DNA of 64,000 nt, from NCBI RefSeq assembly GCF_026153355.1, contig NZ_CP110636.1:3968001-4032000 (forward strand). The letters run 5' to 3'. Below, piece by piece: positions 55,622-64,000 of this stretch (positions within the stretch are counted from its first letter, which is position 1; the number at the start of each line of letters is the position of its first letter). Under the pieces are notes generated by a model that saw only the letters and a program-made list of their open reading frames with translations, ran no database searches and had not been told where the DNA came from. Made by a program: the position numbers and the translations under genes. This DNA comes from Streptomyces endophytica. Lineage in GTDB: Bacteria; Actinomycetota; Actinomycetes; Streptomycetales; Streptomycetaceae.

Positions 55622-55740
55622 GGCCGCAGGCCGGGAAGAACAGCCGCAGGCCGGGGAGAACAGCCGCAGGCCGGGAGGGGCAGCCGCAGGCCGGGAAGAA
55701 CAGCCGCAGGCCGGGAGGGACGGCCGCATCCGGGAGTGAC
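55621..55740 (+). repeat. 20-bp tandem repeat array downstream of trpA
   Basis: Five near-identical units of cagccgcaggccgggaagaa follow each other at exact 20-bp spacing from 55621, with variation only in the last 5-6 bases (agaa, ggagaa, ggggg, aggga). A sixth degenerate unit (cggccgcatccgggagtgac) ends at 55740. It begins at the last base of trpA and contains no gene. Confidence 0.92.
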
Positions 55741-55767
55741 GGCCGCCGGTCCCAGGGGCCGGCGGCC
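55741..55767 (+). terminator. hairpin after the repeat array
   Basis: ggccgccgg (55741-55749) pairs with ccggcggcc (55759-55767). It is the likely terminator of the trpBA transcript. Confidence 0.65.
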
Positions 55768-55870
55768 GTCCGGGCGGACGTCCACGGCGGCACGGAACGC
55801 CGTCCCTCGATAGGGCGAACATCGGTGCGGAGGGGTGCGACGGCACCCCTCCGCTTCGTTTGTCAGGGGC

Positions 55871-56872
55871 GTGAGCCAGAAGAACCAAGAGGGTAAGAGA
55901 AGCGCCCGCGAGCGGCTGCAGGCCCAGCGGGAGAAGGAGCAGGCGCGCGCCCGGCGCGGCCGGCAGGCGATCGTCGCCGGGGCGGTGCTGGTGGTGCTGG
56001 CCATCGCCGGCGGCGTCACCGCCTGGGTGATGTCGTCGGGCAGCGGCGGCAGCAGCTCCGACAACGAGACGGCCCTGCCGAAGCAGGCCAGCGGCGGTGA
56101 CCGACCAGCCGTCCCGGTGGGCGCACCGAACGCCCCCTCCACCCTCACGGTGTGGGAGGACTTCCGCTGCCCCGCCTGCCAGCAGTTCGAGACCGGCTTC
56201 CGCCCGGTGATCCACGAACTCCAGGACCAGGGCCGGCTGAAGAGCGAGTACCACCTCGTGACGATCATCGACGGCAACGCCGGCGGGAAGGGCTCCCTCA
56301 ACGCCGCCAACGCCGCGCTGTGCGCCCAGGACGCCGGACTGTTCCGCGACTTCCACGACGTCCTGTACGCGAACCAGCCGCCCGAGCAGGAGGACAAGTT
56401 CGCCGACAAGAAGGTCCTCCTCCAGCTGGCCGGCAAGGTCAAGGGCCTGACCACCCCCGCCTTCACCGCATGCGTCAACGACGGCAAGTACGACGCGTTC
56501 GTCCGCAAGTCCAACGATGCCTTCGCCTCCTCCGGATACCGCGGCACTCCGACCGTCCTGCTCAACGGCAAGGACCTGTCCAAGGTCAAGGGCGGCCGGA
56601 TGACCCCGGCGGACCTGAAGCAGATGGTCCTGGACGCCAACAAGGGCAAGCAGCCGGGCACCGGCGCCCCGTCCGCCCCCGCCTCACCGGGCCACGGCGG
56701 GTCGTCGGGCCACCGAGGGTCGTCGGGCCACGGAGGGTCGTCCGGCCACGGCGCATCGCGGGGCCACCACGCCCCACCCGTCACGAGTGCCTCGCCCGGC
56801 ACGGGCGCCGACGGCGCACCCGGCACCCGCGCGCACGCCCACCAGGGGGCCGCGGCCGTGCCCTCCTCCTAG
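55871..56872 (+). CDS. DsbA-like membrane-anchored thioredoxin-fold protein (third paralogue)
   Basis: 333 aa. A charged head (RSARERLQAQREKEQARARR) precedes one membrane helix (~33-54) and a DsbA domain with WEDFRCPACQQFE (Cys100, Cys103) and SSGYRGTPTVLLNGKD as the cis-Pro strand. The C-terminal ~65 residues are low-complexity, with SSGH repeats from an 18-bp tandem repeat and His/Gly/Pro-rich sequence. The GTG at 55871 follows tcaggggc. Unlike the copies at 20786 and 22569 it has no membrane-protein partner. Its place before lgt suggests envelope protein maturation. Confidence 0.87.
   Translation: MSQKNQEGKRSARERLQAQREKEQARARRGRQAIVAGAVLVVLAIAGGVTAWVMSSGSGGSSSDNETALPKQASGGDRPAVPVGAPNAPSTLTVWEDFRCPACQQFETGFRPVIHELQDQGRLKSEYHLVTIIDGNAGGKGSLNAANAALCAQDAGLFRDFHDVLYANQPPEQEDKFADKKVLLQLAGKVKGLTTPAFTACVNDGKYDAFVRKSNDAFASSGYRGTPTVLLNGKDLSKVKGGRMTPADLKQMVLDANKGKQPGTGAPSAPASPGHGGSSGHRGSSGHGGSSGHGASRGHHAPPVTSASPGTGADGAPGTRAHAHQGAAAVPSS
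56689..56766 (+). repeat. 18-bp tandem repeat inside the third dsbA-like gene
   Basis: About four in-frame copies of gggccacggagggtcgtc encode the repeated GHGGSS/GHRGSS hexapeptide in the C-terminal tail. Copy number may vary between strains. Confidence 0.85.
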
Positions 56873-56968
56873 CCACACAGCGTCACGACGCACCGGCGGG
56901 GTCGTTACGGAGCCGTTGCCGGGCGGGTTGTCGCCGACCCGGCCCGGCGCGGTAGCGTCGTCCCTGCC

Positions 56969-58099
56969 ATGGAACTCGCATTCATTCCCAGCCCGTCGGT
57001 CGGCGTCGTACACCTCGGCCCGATCCCGCTGCGCGGCTACGCGTTCTGCATCATCATCGGCGTCTTCGTGGGCGTCTGGCTCGGCAACAAGCGCTGGGTC
57101 CAGCGCGGCGGCCGCTCCGGCACGGTCGCGGACATCGCCGTGTGGGCCGTGCCCTTCGGACTGGTCGGCGGCCGCCTCTACCACGTCATCACGACGTACG
57201 AGCCGTACTTCGGCAAGGACGGGCACCCGCTCAACGCCTTCAAGGTGTGGGAGGGCGGCCTGGGCATCTGGGGTGCGGTGGCGCTCGGCGCGGTCGGTGC
57301 CTGGATCGGCTGCCGCCGCCGTGGCATCCCGCTGCCGGCCTACGCCGACGCGCTGGCGCCGGGCCTGGCGCTGGGCCAGGCGATCGGCCGCTGGGGCAAC
57401 TGGTTCAACCAGGAGCTCTACGGCAAGCCCACCGACGTCCCCTGGGCGCTGAAGATCAGCTCCGACCCGGCCATCGGCCGCGTCGGCGGCACGTACCACC
57501 CGACCTTCCTCTACGAGTGCCTGTGGTGCATCGGCGTCGCGGCGCTGGTGATCTGGGCCGACAAGCGCTTCCGGCTCGGCCACGGACGGGCCTTCGCGCT
57601 GTACGTCGCCGCCTACTGCGCGGGCCGCGCCTGGATCGAGTACATGCGGGTCGACGAGGCGCACCACATCCTGGGCCTGCGGCTGAACGTCTGGACCGCG
57701 CTGATCGTCTTCGTCCTGGCCGTCGTCTACTTCGTGGTCTCCGCCAAGAAGGCGCCCGGCCGCGAAGAGGTCGTCGAGCCCGGTGCGCTGGAGGAGCGCG
57801 CGGCCGCGGAGGCCGCCGCGGCCGGCAAGGACGGCGGGGAGGGCGAGCCCACCGACGGCGCCTCCGCGGAAGCCGAGGACGGGGCCGGGACAAGGTCTCG
57901 GTCGACAAGCCCGCCGCGAAGACGGAGAAGTCCGCCGGCAAGGGCACGGCGGAAAAGACCGAGAAGACCGAGAAGACCGAGAAGGCGGACCCGGCGCAGG
58001 ACGGGAAGCCGGAGGCGGCGGCCGCCGAAGCGCCGGCCGCCGAGGCCGCGGACAGCAAGAAGTCCTGAGGATCAGGAGCTGACCTTTCTCCAGGCCTGA
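56969..58099 (+). CDS. lgt: prolipoprotein diacylglyceryl transferase, frameshift in the C-terminal tail
   Basis: Integral membrane enzyme that attaches diacylglycerol to the lipobox Cys. The catalytic region is intact: FGLVGGRLYHVI, the signature GRWGNWFNQELYG, HPTFLYECLW and GRAWIEYMRVDEAH, over seven membrane segments (~20-265). The coordinates are the frame as sequenced, but after EAEDGAG (57881-57890) it turns Arg/Pro-rich. Adding one G restores an acidic EKTEKTEK tail ending at 58068, with normal codon bias. TAGCGT at 56953-56958 may be a -10 element for a short-leader transcript. Confidence 0.9.
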   Translation: MELAFIPSPSVGVVHLGPIPLRGYAFCIIIGVFVGVWLGNKRWVQRGGRSGTVADIAVWAVPFGLVGGRLYHVITTYEPYFGKDGHPLNAFKVWEGGLGIWGAVALGAVGAWIGCRRRGIPLPAYADALAPGLALGQAIGRWGNWFNQELYGKPTDVPWALKISSDPAIGRVGGTYHPTFLYECLWCIGVAALVIWADKRFRLGHGRAFALYVAAYCAGRAWIEYMRVDEAHHILGLRLNVWTALIVFVLAVVYFVVSAKKAPGREEVVEPGALEERAAAEAAAAGKDGGEGEPTDGASAEAEDGAGTRSRSTSPPRRRRSPPARARRKRPRRPRRPRRRTRRRTGSRRRRPPKRRPPRPRTARSPEDQELTFLQA

Positions 58100-58132
58100 G
58101 GCGGCCCGGGACCCCGTGTCCCGGGCCGCCTC
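58098..58132. terminator. bidirectional terminator between lgt and the citE-like gene
   Basis: A perfect 14-bp stem (58098-58111 with 58119-58132, 7-nt loop). It overlaps the end of both convergent reading frames; the citE-like stop codon starts inside the stem. Confidence 0.85.
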
Positions 58133-59189
58133 ATTGTCTGCGTGCGGCCAGCGACAGCACCCGGCGGGCGCCGGCCACCACGGCCGCGTCCACGAACCGC
58201 CCGTCCGCCAGCACCTGGGCCCCGCCGTCCGCGGCGGCCGCCCGGACGATCTCCGCCGCCGCCTCGATCTCCTCCGGCGAGGGGAGGTGGGCCGCTTCGA
58301 TGACCGGCAGCTGGCGCGGATGGATCGCCGCCCGGCCCAGGAACCCCATCGCCCGGCCCTGGGCGCAGGACCGGGCCAGGCCCTCCAGGTCGTGCACGTC
58401 CGGGTAGACCGACTGCGGCGGCGGCGCCAGCCCGGCCGCCCGGGCCGCGACCACGGCCCGGCTGCGCGGCCAGGCCAGCCCCGCCTCGTCCCGTACCCCC
58501 AGCTCCGCCGCCAGGTCGGCCTCGCCGAGTGAGATCCCGCGCAGCGCCGGGTGCGCGGTGGCGATGACGAAGGCGTGCTCGATGCCGAGGGCGGACTCCA
58601 GCAGGGCGTAGAGCGCCGGGGTGGCGGGCAGCGCGCGGGTGGCCTGACCGGCCGCGGGGGCGAGGGTGGCGGTGGCCGTGCCGGGGCCGGGCCGGGCGGT
58701 GCGGGGACCGCGGGCGGTGCGTCCGGCGGTGAGCCGGCCGGTGAGGGCGGACGCGGCCAGCGGTGTTTCGACCGGTTCCGCGAACCGTCCGCCGGCCGGC
58801 CCGCCGAGCGGCCCGGCGGCCGTCGTCGCCCAGCCCGCGGCCCGGCGGATGTCGGCCGGCCCCTGCACCTTGGGCAGCCGCAGCCCGGCCAGCCCCGGCA
58901 GCGCGGCGAGGGTACGGATCTCGTGCTCGGCGAGCGGACCGTCCAGCGCGTTGACGCGGACGTGCACCGGCACCGGGCCCGGCGCCGGGTCGCTCAGCAG
59001 CTCGGCGGTGGCCCCCAGCGCGTAGTCCTTGCGGTCCGGGGCGACCGCGTCCTCCAGGTCGAGGACCACCACGTCGGCCCCGCAGCCGAGCGCCTTGGCG
59101 ACTGTCCCGGGCCGGTCGCCGGGCACATAGAGCCAGGTCAGTGGCGTGGCGGTGGGGGATTCCTGGGGCATCGGCGGGGCCTTGGTCAC
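58131..59189 (-). CDS. CitE-like CoA ester lyase (HpcH/HpaI aldolase family)
   Basis: 352 aa. Family blocks are TWLYVPGDRPGTVAKALGCG, ADVVVLDLEDAVAPDRKDYA, LRLPKVQGPADIRRA, LYALLESALGIEHAF and GISLGEADLAAELGV, which place the Mg-binding Glu and Asp. An Ala/Arg/Pro-rich insert of ~60 residues in the middle makes it longer than the usual ~280 aa. It should cleave or form a beta-hydroxyacyl-CoA (such as malyl- or citramalyl-CoA type). The GTG at 59189 overlaps the CoA-transferase stop (GTGA); an ATG at 59171 is possible. Confidence 0.88.
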   Translation of the reverse strand: MTKAPPMPQESPTATPLTWLYVPGDRPGTVAKALGCGADVVVLDLEDAVAPDRKDYALGATAELLSDPAPGPVPVHVRVNALDGPLAEHEIRTLAALPGLAGLRLPKVQGPADIRRAAGWATTAAGPLGGPAGGRFAEPVETPLAASALTGRLTAGRTARGPRTARPGPGTATATLAPAAGQATRALPATPALYALLESALGIEHAFVIATAHPALRGISLGEADLAAELGVRDEAGLAWPRSRAVVAARAAGLAPPPQSVYPDVHDLEGLARSCAQGRAMGFLGRAAIHPRQLPVIEAAHLPSPEEIEAAAEIVRAAAADGGAQVLADGRFVDAAVVAGARRVLSLAARRQ

Positions 59190-60439
59190 AGCGCGCCCGC
59201 CTCCCGCAGTCCGGTGATCTCCCCTTCGTCCAGGCCGAGGGCGGCCAGCACCTCGTCGGTGTCCGCGCCGTGCGGGCGGCCGGCCCACCGGATGGCGCCC
59301 GGGGTTTCGGACAGCCGGAAGAGGACGTTCTGCATCCGCAGGGGGCCGAGCTCGTCGTCCGGGACCTCGGTGATCGAGCCCAGCGCCGCGTACTGCGGGT
59401 CCGCCAGCACGTCCCGGACGTCGTAGACGGGCGCGATCGCCGCCTCGGCCAGTTCGAAGGCGGCCAGCACCTCGTCCCGGTCGTGCCGGGAGATCCAGTC
59501 GCCGACCGCCGCGTCCAGCTCGTCGGCGTGCCGGGCCCGGCCGGCGCCGGTCGCGAACCACGGCTCGTCGATCACCTCCGGCCGGCCGACCAGCCGCATC
59601 ACCCGCTCCGCGACCGACTCGGCGGAGGTGGAGACCGCGACCCAGGAGCCGTCGGCGGTCCGGTAGGTGTTGCGCGGGGCGACGTTGGCGGAGCGGTTGC
59701 CGGTCCGCGGCTGGACGTGGCCGAGCTGGTCGTACCAGAGCGGGTGCGGGCCGAGGACGGTCAGCAGCGGTTCGATCAGCGCCAGGTCGATGACCTGGCC
59801 GCGGCCGGTGGCCTCCCGCCCGCGCAGCGCGGCCATCACGGCGTAGGACGCGGTGAGCGCCGCGATGCCGTCGGCGAGGCCGAACGGCGGCAGGGTCGGC
59901 GGCCCGTCCGGCTCGCCGGTGATCGCCGCGAAGCCGCTCATCGCCTCGGCGAGGGTGCCGAACCCGGGCCGCCGGGCGTACGGGCCGAACTGCCCGAAGC
60001 CGGTGACCCGGGCCAGCACCAGCCGCGGGTTGACCGCGGACAGCTCGGCCCAGCCCAGCCCCCATTTCTCCAGGGTCCCGGGCCGGAAGTTCTCGATGAC
60101 CACGTCCGCCCCGGCAGCCAGCCGCAGCAGCACCTCCCGGCCGTCCGGATGGGACAGGTTGAGCGTCATGGTCCGCTTGTTGCGGCCCAGCAGCTTCCAC
60201 CACAGCCCGACGCCGTCCTTGGCGGGCCCGTGTCCGCGCGCGGGATCGGGCCGGTGCGGATGCTCGATCTTGATCACCTCGGCGCCGAAGTCGCCGAGCA
60301 GGGTGGCGGCGAGCGGGCCGGCGAACAGCGTGGCGAGGTCGAGCACCCGCAGCCCGTCGAGCGGGCCGGGGGAGGGGGCGGCGTCTTTCGGGCCGGCGGC
60401 AGCGGGCCGGGACATCCCGGACAGGGACGGGTCGGTCAT
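59186..60439 (-). CDS. CaiB/BaiF-type (family III) CoA-transferase
   Basis: 417 aa. It starts with PLDGLRVLDLATLFAGPLAA, FGAEVIKIEHP and GLWWKLLGRNKRTMTLNL, the family III signatures; GADVVIENFRPGTLEKWGL and PFGLADGIAALTASYAVMAA follow, the latter with the Asp expected to form the acyl-CoA anhydride. It should move CoA from succinyl- or acetyl-CoA to an unknown carboxylate. The ATG at 60439 overlaps a TGA in the upstream reading frame (ATGA) and the gene ends overlapping the CitE-like start, so substrate activation and cleavage are probably consecutive. Confidence 0.9.
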   Translation of the reverse strand: MTDPSLSGMSRPAAAGPKDAAPSPGPLDGLRVLDLATLFAGPLAATLLGDFGAEVIKIEHPHRPDPARGHGPAKDGVGLWWKLLGRNKRTMTLNLSHPDGREVLLRLAAGADVVIENFRPGTLEKWGLGWAELSAVNPRLVLARVTGFGQFGPYARRPGFGTLAEAMSGFAAITGEPDGPPTLPPFGLADGIAALTASYAVMAALRGREATGRGQVIDLALIEPLLTVLGPHPLWYDQLGHVQPRTGNRSANVAPRNTYRTADGSWVAVSTSAESVAERVMRLVGRPEVIDEPWFATGAGRARHADELDAAVGDWISRHDRDEVLAAFELAEAAIAPVYDVRDVLADPQYAALGSITEVPDDELGPLRMQNVLFRLSETPGAIRWAGRPHGADTDEVLAALGLDEGEITGLREAGAL

Positions 60440-61964
60440 GGTGCGGCGACCTCCGGTCGGTCAGGGGAGACTCGGTCGGGAAGGGGCGCGGCTCGGTCCG
60501 GGGGACGACGAGCGCGGCGGTGCGGTGGGCGAGGGCGTCGAAGCCGATGCCGTCCAGCCCGCCGACGCTCGTGGCGAGCCGGTTGCGCAGCGGCGCGGTC
60601 CAGTGGCCGGGCAGCGCGTCCGGCGCGCCGGCGAGCAGCCCGGTCAGCGAACCGGCACTCGCCCCGTTGGAGTCGGTGTCCCAGCCGCCGGACACCACCC
60701 GGCAGACCGAACCGGCGAAGTCGCCGTCGGCATGGGTGAGCGCGGCGGCCAGCAGCGCGGCGTTCGGCACCGCGTGCACCCAGTGGTGGTGGCCGTACGC
60801 GGTGTGCAACTGGTCGGCGACGGCGGCGAATCCGGCCGGTGTGCGGTCCGGCGCCTCGCAGGCCAGGGCGATGCCGCGGCGGACCGCCCGGGCCAGCCGG
60901 GACCGGGGCGGTACCACCGCGAGCCCGGCCCGCAGCGCGCCGTGCACATCGGTGCCTCCCCCACTCTCGGCTTCGGTCGAGCGGGGGGACCCCGATCCGG
61001 CCGCGGCCAGTGCGGCGGCCATGAACATCGCCGCGTAGACGCCGTTGGCGGTGTGGCTGAGCGTGGCGTCCCGCCAGGCCAGCGCCGCGGCCGCGGCCGG
61101 GTCGCCGGGCTGGGTCCAGCCGAAGACGTCCGCCCGGATCTGCGCGCCGATCCACTCCCGGAACGGGTTGCGGTGGCGCGCGGTGTGCGGCGGCTCGATG
61201 CCGTCCAGCAGGTTGCGGTACGCGATCCGTTCCGCGGTGAAGGTCCGCCCGGCCGGCAGCTCGTCCAGCCACAGCCGCGCCACGTCGGCGGCGGTGAAGT
61301 CCGGCCCGTGCCGTTCGAGCAGCAGCAGGTTCAGCAGCGGGTAGTTGAGGTCGTCGTCCTCGGGCATCCCGTCGATGCGCCCGGCGAGCGAGGTGGTGCG
61401 GCTGCGCCGGTTCCACGGGTACCGCGCGGCCACCGCCGGATCGAGCCCCTCGTCGGTGAAGTACGAGGTCAGCGGCCAGTTCCCGGTCGCGCGGGCGAGG
61501 GCCCGGATACCGTCCAGCGGCAGCTTCTCGACGGGCTTGCCGAGCAGGCAGCCGGCCGCCCGCCCGAGCCAGGCGGCCTCCAGCCGGGCGGCGGCCGGCT
61601 CACCGGTGCCCGCGCCGGTACGCGCCAACGGCCATGCGGAGCAAGCCGCCTGAATGTCCGTCAGTTCTGTCGGCTCGTCCACGGCCAACGGGCTGGGCAG
61701 CGCGGCCAGTTCGTCGAGCAGGGCGGTCGCGGTGGCGCGCAGTTCCGGGTCCGCGGGGCGGTCCGAGGCGCCCGCCCGCTCCGGTGCCGGCGCCCCGCCC
61801 GCCGCCTGCCAGCGCCGCGCGATCCGGGCCACCGCGGCGGCGTCCCGGCCGTCCTCCGCCGCCTGCCGCAGCTCGTGCCCGAGCAGGTCCTCGGGCTGCA
61901 CCCAGGTCAGCCGGAGCGGCGCGGCCGGGACGGGCCGGGCGGCGGCCGGGGCCCGCGACGTCAC
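60436..61964 (-). pseudogene. ADP-ribosylglycohydrolase-family protein 2, apparent C-terminal frameshift
   Basis: About 508 aa: an N-terminal ~130-residue extension (LRLTWVQPEDLLGHELRQAA) precedes an ARH domain with LGRAAGCLLGKPVEKLPLDG, PEDDDLNYPLLNLLLLE, TANGVYAAMFMAAALAAAG and the metal site SGGWDTDSNGASAGSLTGLL. The domain looks catalytically complete. As sequenced the frame has no stop until 58131. Adding one base in the run at 60500-60504 gives an end SPDRPEVAAP with stop overlapping the CoA-transferase ATG, matching every other junction in this operon. The GTG at 61964 overlaps the upstream stop. Confidence 0.8.
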
Positions 61965-63252
61965 GGTGCGCTCGTCTCCGCCAGGGCCGGGATGGCCGAG
62001 ATCGCGGTGAACGCCTGCTCGTGGGTGCGGGCCCGGGCCCGGTCGCGGGTGAAGATCTCGCGGGCGACGGTCGCCAGCGCCGCGCCCGGGGCCTGCAGAT
62101 CGAGGCGGCTGGCGCGGCCGACCTCGGCGCTCCACTCCTCGGGCACCGCCGAGGCGCCGCGCAGCGCACCGGCCAGCGCGCCGCTCATCGTGGCGATCGA
62201 GTCGCAGTCCCGGCCGTAGTTGACCGAGCCCAGCACGGTGGACCGGAAGTCGCCGCCGCCGACCAGCAACATGCCCAGCGCGATGGGGAGTTCCTCGATC
62301 GCGTGCAGCCGGGAGGGGCGGCGGGCGCCGAGCGAGGGGTTGCGGTAGTCCGGGCCGACGGTGTCGAACGGGGCGACCGCGGCCCGCAGCGGGGCCAGTG
62401 CCGACTCGTGGTCGCGCAGCGGCGCGGCGGCCTCGCAGACCGCCTCGATCGCGGCGCGGGTGCCGTCCTTCGCCAGCCGCAGGGCCTGCACGACGACCGA
62501 GGACGGGGTGGCGTCGGGCATGAACGCGGCGGCCACCGCCGCGGCGAACACCCCGGCCGCCTCCCGCCCGTAGGAGGACTGGTGCGCACCGGCGATGTCC
62601 AGCGCCTCGGCGTAGGCCCGGTCCGGATTACCGGCGTTGACCACACCGACCGGCGCCATGTACATCGCCGCACCGCAGTTGACGATGTTTCCGACGCCCG
62701 CCTCGCGCGGATCGGCGTGCCCGTAGTGCAGCCGGGCCACGATCCACTTCTCGGCGAGGAAGATCCGCTGCAGCGGCAGCGCCTCGGCCTCCAGCTCCGG
62801 GATCCAGCGCGGGGTGCCGATCAGGTCCGGGACGAGGTGGTCGGCGACGTCGTAGGCATCGAGGTGGTCGCGCACCGACTCGTAGACCCGGACCAGCGCA
62901 TGGGTCATCAGGGTGTCGTCGGTGACGTGGCCGTTGCCCTTGTGGTACGGCGCGAGGGGGCGGGCGGTGCGCCAGTCGTCGTGGAACGGGCCGACGATGC
63001 CGGTGACCCGGCCGCCGTACCGTTTGACGATCTCCTCCGGCGTCCGGCCCTCGACCGGACCGCCGAGCGCATCACCGACCGCGGCCCCCACCAGAGCGCC
63101 GATCGCCCGGTCCTCCAGGGAGGGGGCATCGGGCCTGACCGGTGGGGGCGGGGCGGACGCGACGGGGTGACGGGCAGGATCTGGGTGGCCCCGACGCCGA
63201 GGACATCGGGTGCGCCCGGTGCCTCCGGTGCGGCGTCGCTGGTGTACGTCAT
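61961..63252 (-). CDS. ADP-ribosylglycohydrolase-family protein 1, apparent N-terminal frameshift
   Basis: About 431 aa. ARH hallmarks are GALVGAAVGDALGGPVEGRT, VTDDTLMTHALVRVYES for the first metal-binding Thr-Asp-Asp, and YGRDCDSIATMSGALAGALR for the second Asp pair. These enzymes remove ADP-ribose from proteins, nucleic acids or small molecules. From the ATG at 63252 (MTYTSDAAPEAPGAPDVLGV) the frame breaks near 63155 in the G/C run after VTPSRPP; adding one base restores continuity. As sequenced, the open frame starts only at 63091. The ATG overlaps the stop of the upstream gene (ATGA). Confidence 0.85.
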
Positions 63253-64000
63253 GTGCGGACGAGTCCTTCCACGAGAGGGGCGGGGGAGGGGTCCGGAGCG
63301 GCCTCCGGGGCGGCTCCGGGCGGGGCTGCGGGGCCGGCGCCCGCGGGGCCTTCCGGGGTGGTCAGCTCCGCCCGGGCCAGCGCGCCGGCCAGTTCGACGA
63401 GGTCGGTGCCGGCCAGCCGGGGCAGTGCGCAGCCGGATAGCACCCGGCAGGCGTCGCGCCAGGTGCGGGGCAGTCCCGGGGCACCGCCGAGCGCGCCGGT
63501 CAGCGCCCGGCGAGGGCGGGCGCGGAGTCGGCGACCCGGGAGAGGCAGGCGGCGGCCGGCACCGCCTCGGCGACCTTCCCGTCGGTCGCGAGTGCCAGGG
63601 CCAGGGCCACCGGCACGGTCTCGGCGGCGGCGATGCCGTAGCTGTAGACGTGGTCGACGATCTCGTGCTCCAGGACCGGCACCAGGGCGAACGCGGTGCC
63701 GGGGCGGCCGGGCCGGTCGGTGGCGTGGGTCCGGGCGAGGTGGACCGCGTGCAGGGCGTTGCGGCGGATCTCGGTGCCGTCGGGCAGCTGGGCCAGCGCG
63801 GTGTCGACCGCGCCGGACGCCGGGGCGCCGCCGAGCGCGGCGGCCACCGCGGCGGCCATCGCCCGGGCCCCGTGCACCCCGTCGCCGTCCTGGGTGTAGC
63901 GCGCGTCGTACTCGGCCAGGTCCGCCGCCGCGGCCGGGTCGCCCGGGTGCACCACGGCCAGGACAGCGGCCCGGACGCACGCCGCGTCGTCGAAGAAGTG
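63249..64000 (-). pseudogene. ADP-ribosylglycohydrolase-family protein 3, partial, apparent frameshift
   Basis: Runs off the right edge; about 250 C-terminal residues are visible. DARYTQDGDGVHGARAMAAA and HVYSYGIAAAETVPVALALA match the middle of the ARH fold. The final metal-site region reads LSRVADSAPALAGALTGALG, where Val replaces the first Asp of the usual GxDxD, so it may be inactive or bind differently. The frame stops at 63500 after ALAGR; adding one G gives ALAGALTGALGG and continues to 63249. It is the most upstream member of the operon visible here. Confidence 0.75.

Noticed and set aside
55621..55740. CRISPR array
   Set aside because: The 20-bp units are directly adjacent with no spacers and no cas genes are nearby; it is a simple tandem repeat.
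58131..62135. A single 1334-codon minus-strand frame joining ARH2, a shifted CoA-transferase region and the CitE-like gene as a fusion protein
   Set aside because: The middle third is the CoA-transferase read out of frame. It exists because of a likely one-base deletion at the end of ARH2 plus the scarcity of stops in GC-rich DNA.

Overview
The window is chromosomal DNA from a high-GC actinomycete, almost certainly a Streptomyces. Codon third positions are nearly all G or C, GTG starts are common, and the division, dnaE, his, sdh and trp blocks follow the order typical of a Streptomyces core chromosome. I see no tRNA or rRNA genes, mobile elements, CRISPR arrays or phage genes. Both edges cut genes: murD at the left and an ADP-ribosylglycohydrolase gene at the right.

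Layout. (1) 1-9068: end of the dcw cluster (murD, ftsW, murG, ftsQ, ftsZ) and its usual followers pgeF, ylmE, sepF, ylmG and divIVA. Together they build septal and apical cell wall and make the Z-ring. (2) 9178-12700: ileS on the minus strand behind a translational T-box riboswitch. (3) 13028-17205: a DksA/TraR-type protein with a long Lys/Ala-rich N-terminus, lspA, an RluD-type pseudouridine synthase and a CPA1 cation/proton antiporter. (4) 17225-25679, mostly minus strand: an MscS channel, a Tat-exported PhoD-like phosphatase, two tandem copies of a DsbA-like protein plus cysteine-bearing membrane protein cassette, and a DUF2252 protein. (5) 25900-37025: dnaE, an NYN-domain protein, an ABC-2 exporter, a YbaK deacylase, a LON-domain protein and an uncharacterised membrane protein. 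(6) 37333-43163: the his operon hisD-C-B-(small TM protein)-hisH-priA-ridA-hisF, tightly overlapped. (7) 43197-47659: sdhCAB divergent from a LysR regulator. (8) 47670-58099: hisI, trpE, three small membrane proteins, trpC, trpM, trpB, trpA, a third DsbA-like protein and lgt. No separate trpF is present and PriA is expected to serve both histidine and tryptophan synthesis. (9) 58131-64000, minus strand: three consecutive ADP-ribosylglycohydrolase-family genes, then a family III CoA-transferase and a CitE-like CoA lyase, with 4-bp start/stop overlaps at every junction.

The most unusual parts are region 9, whose substrate I cannot name, and the duplicated DsbA/membrane-protein cassette of region 4. 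Several dyads (upstream of ftsZ, the dksA-like gene, hisD and between sdhC and lysR) look like regulatory sites.

Data caution: seven apparent frameshifts (phoD twice, the ABC ATPase, lgt, and three ADP-ribosylglycohydrolase genes) are each repaired by adding one G or C, and protein similarity resumes immediately. I read them as likely sequencing deletions rather than true pseudogenes, but the sequence alone cannot prove this.
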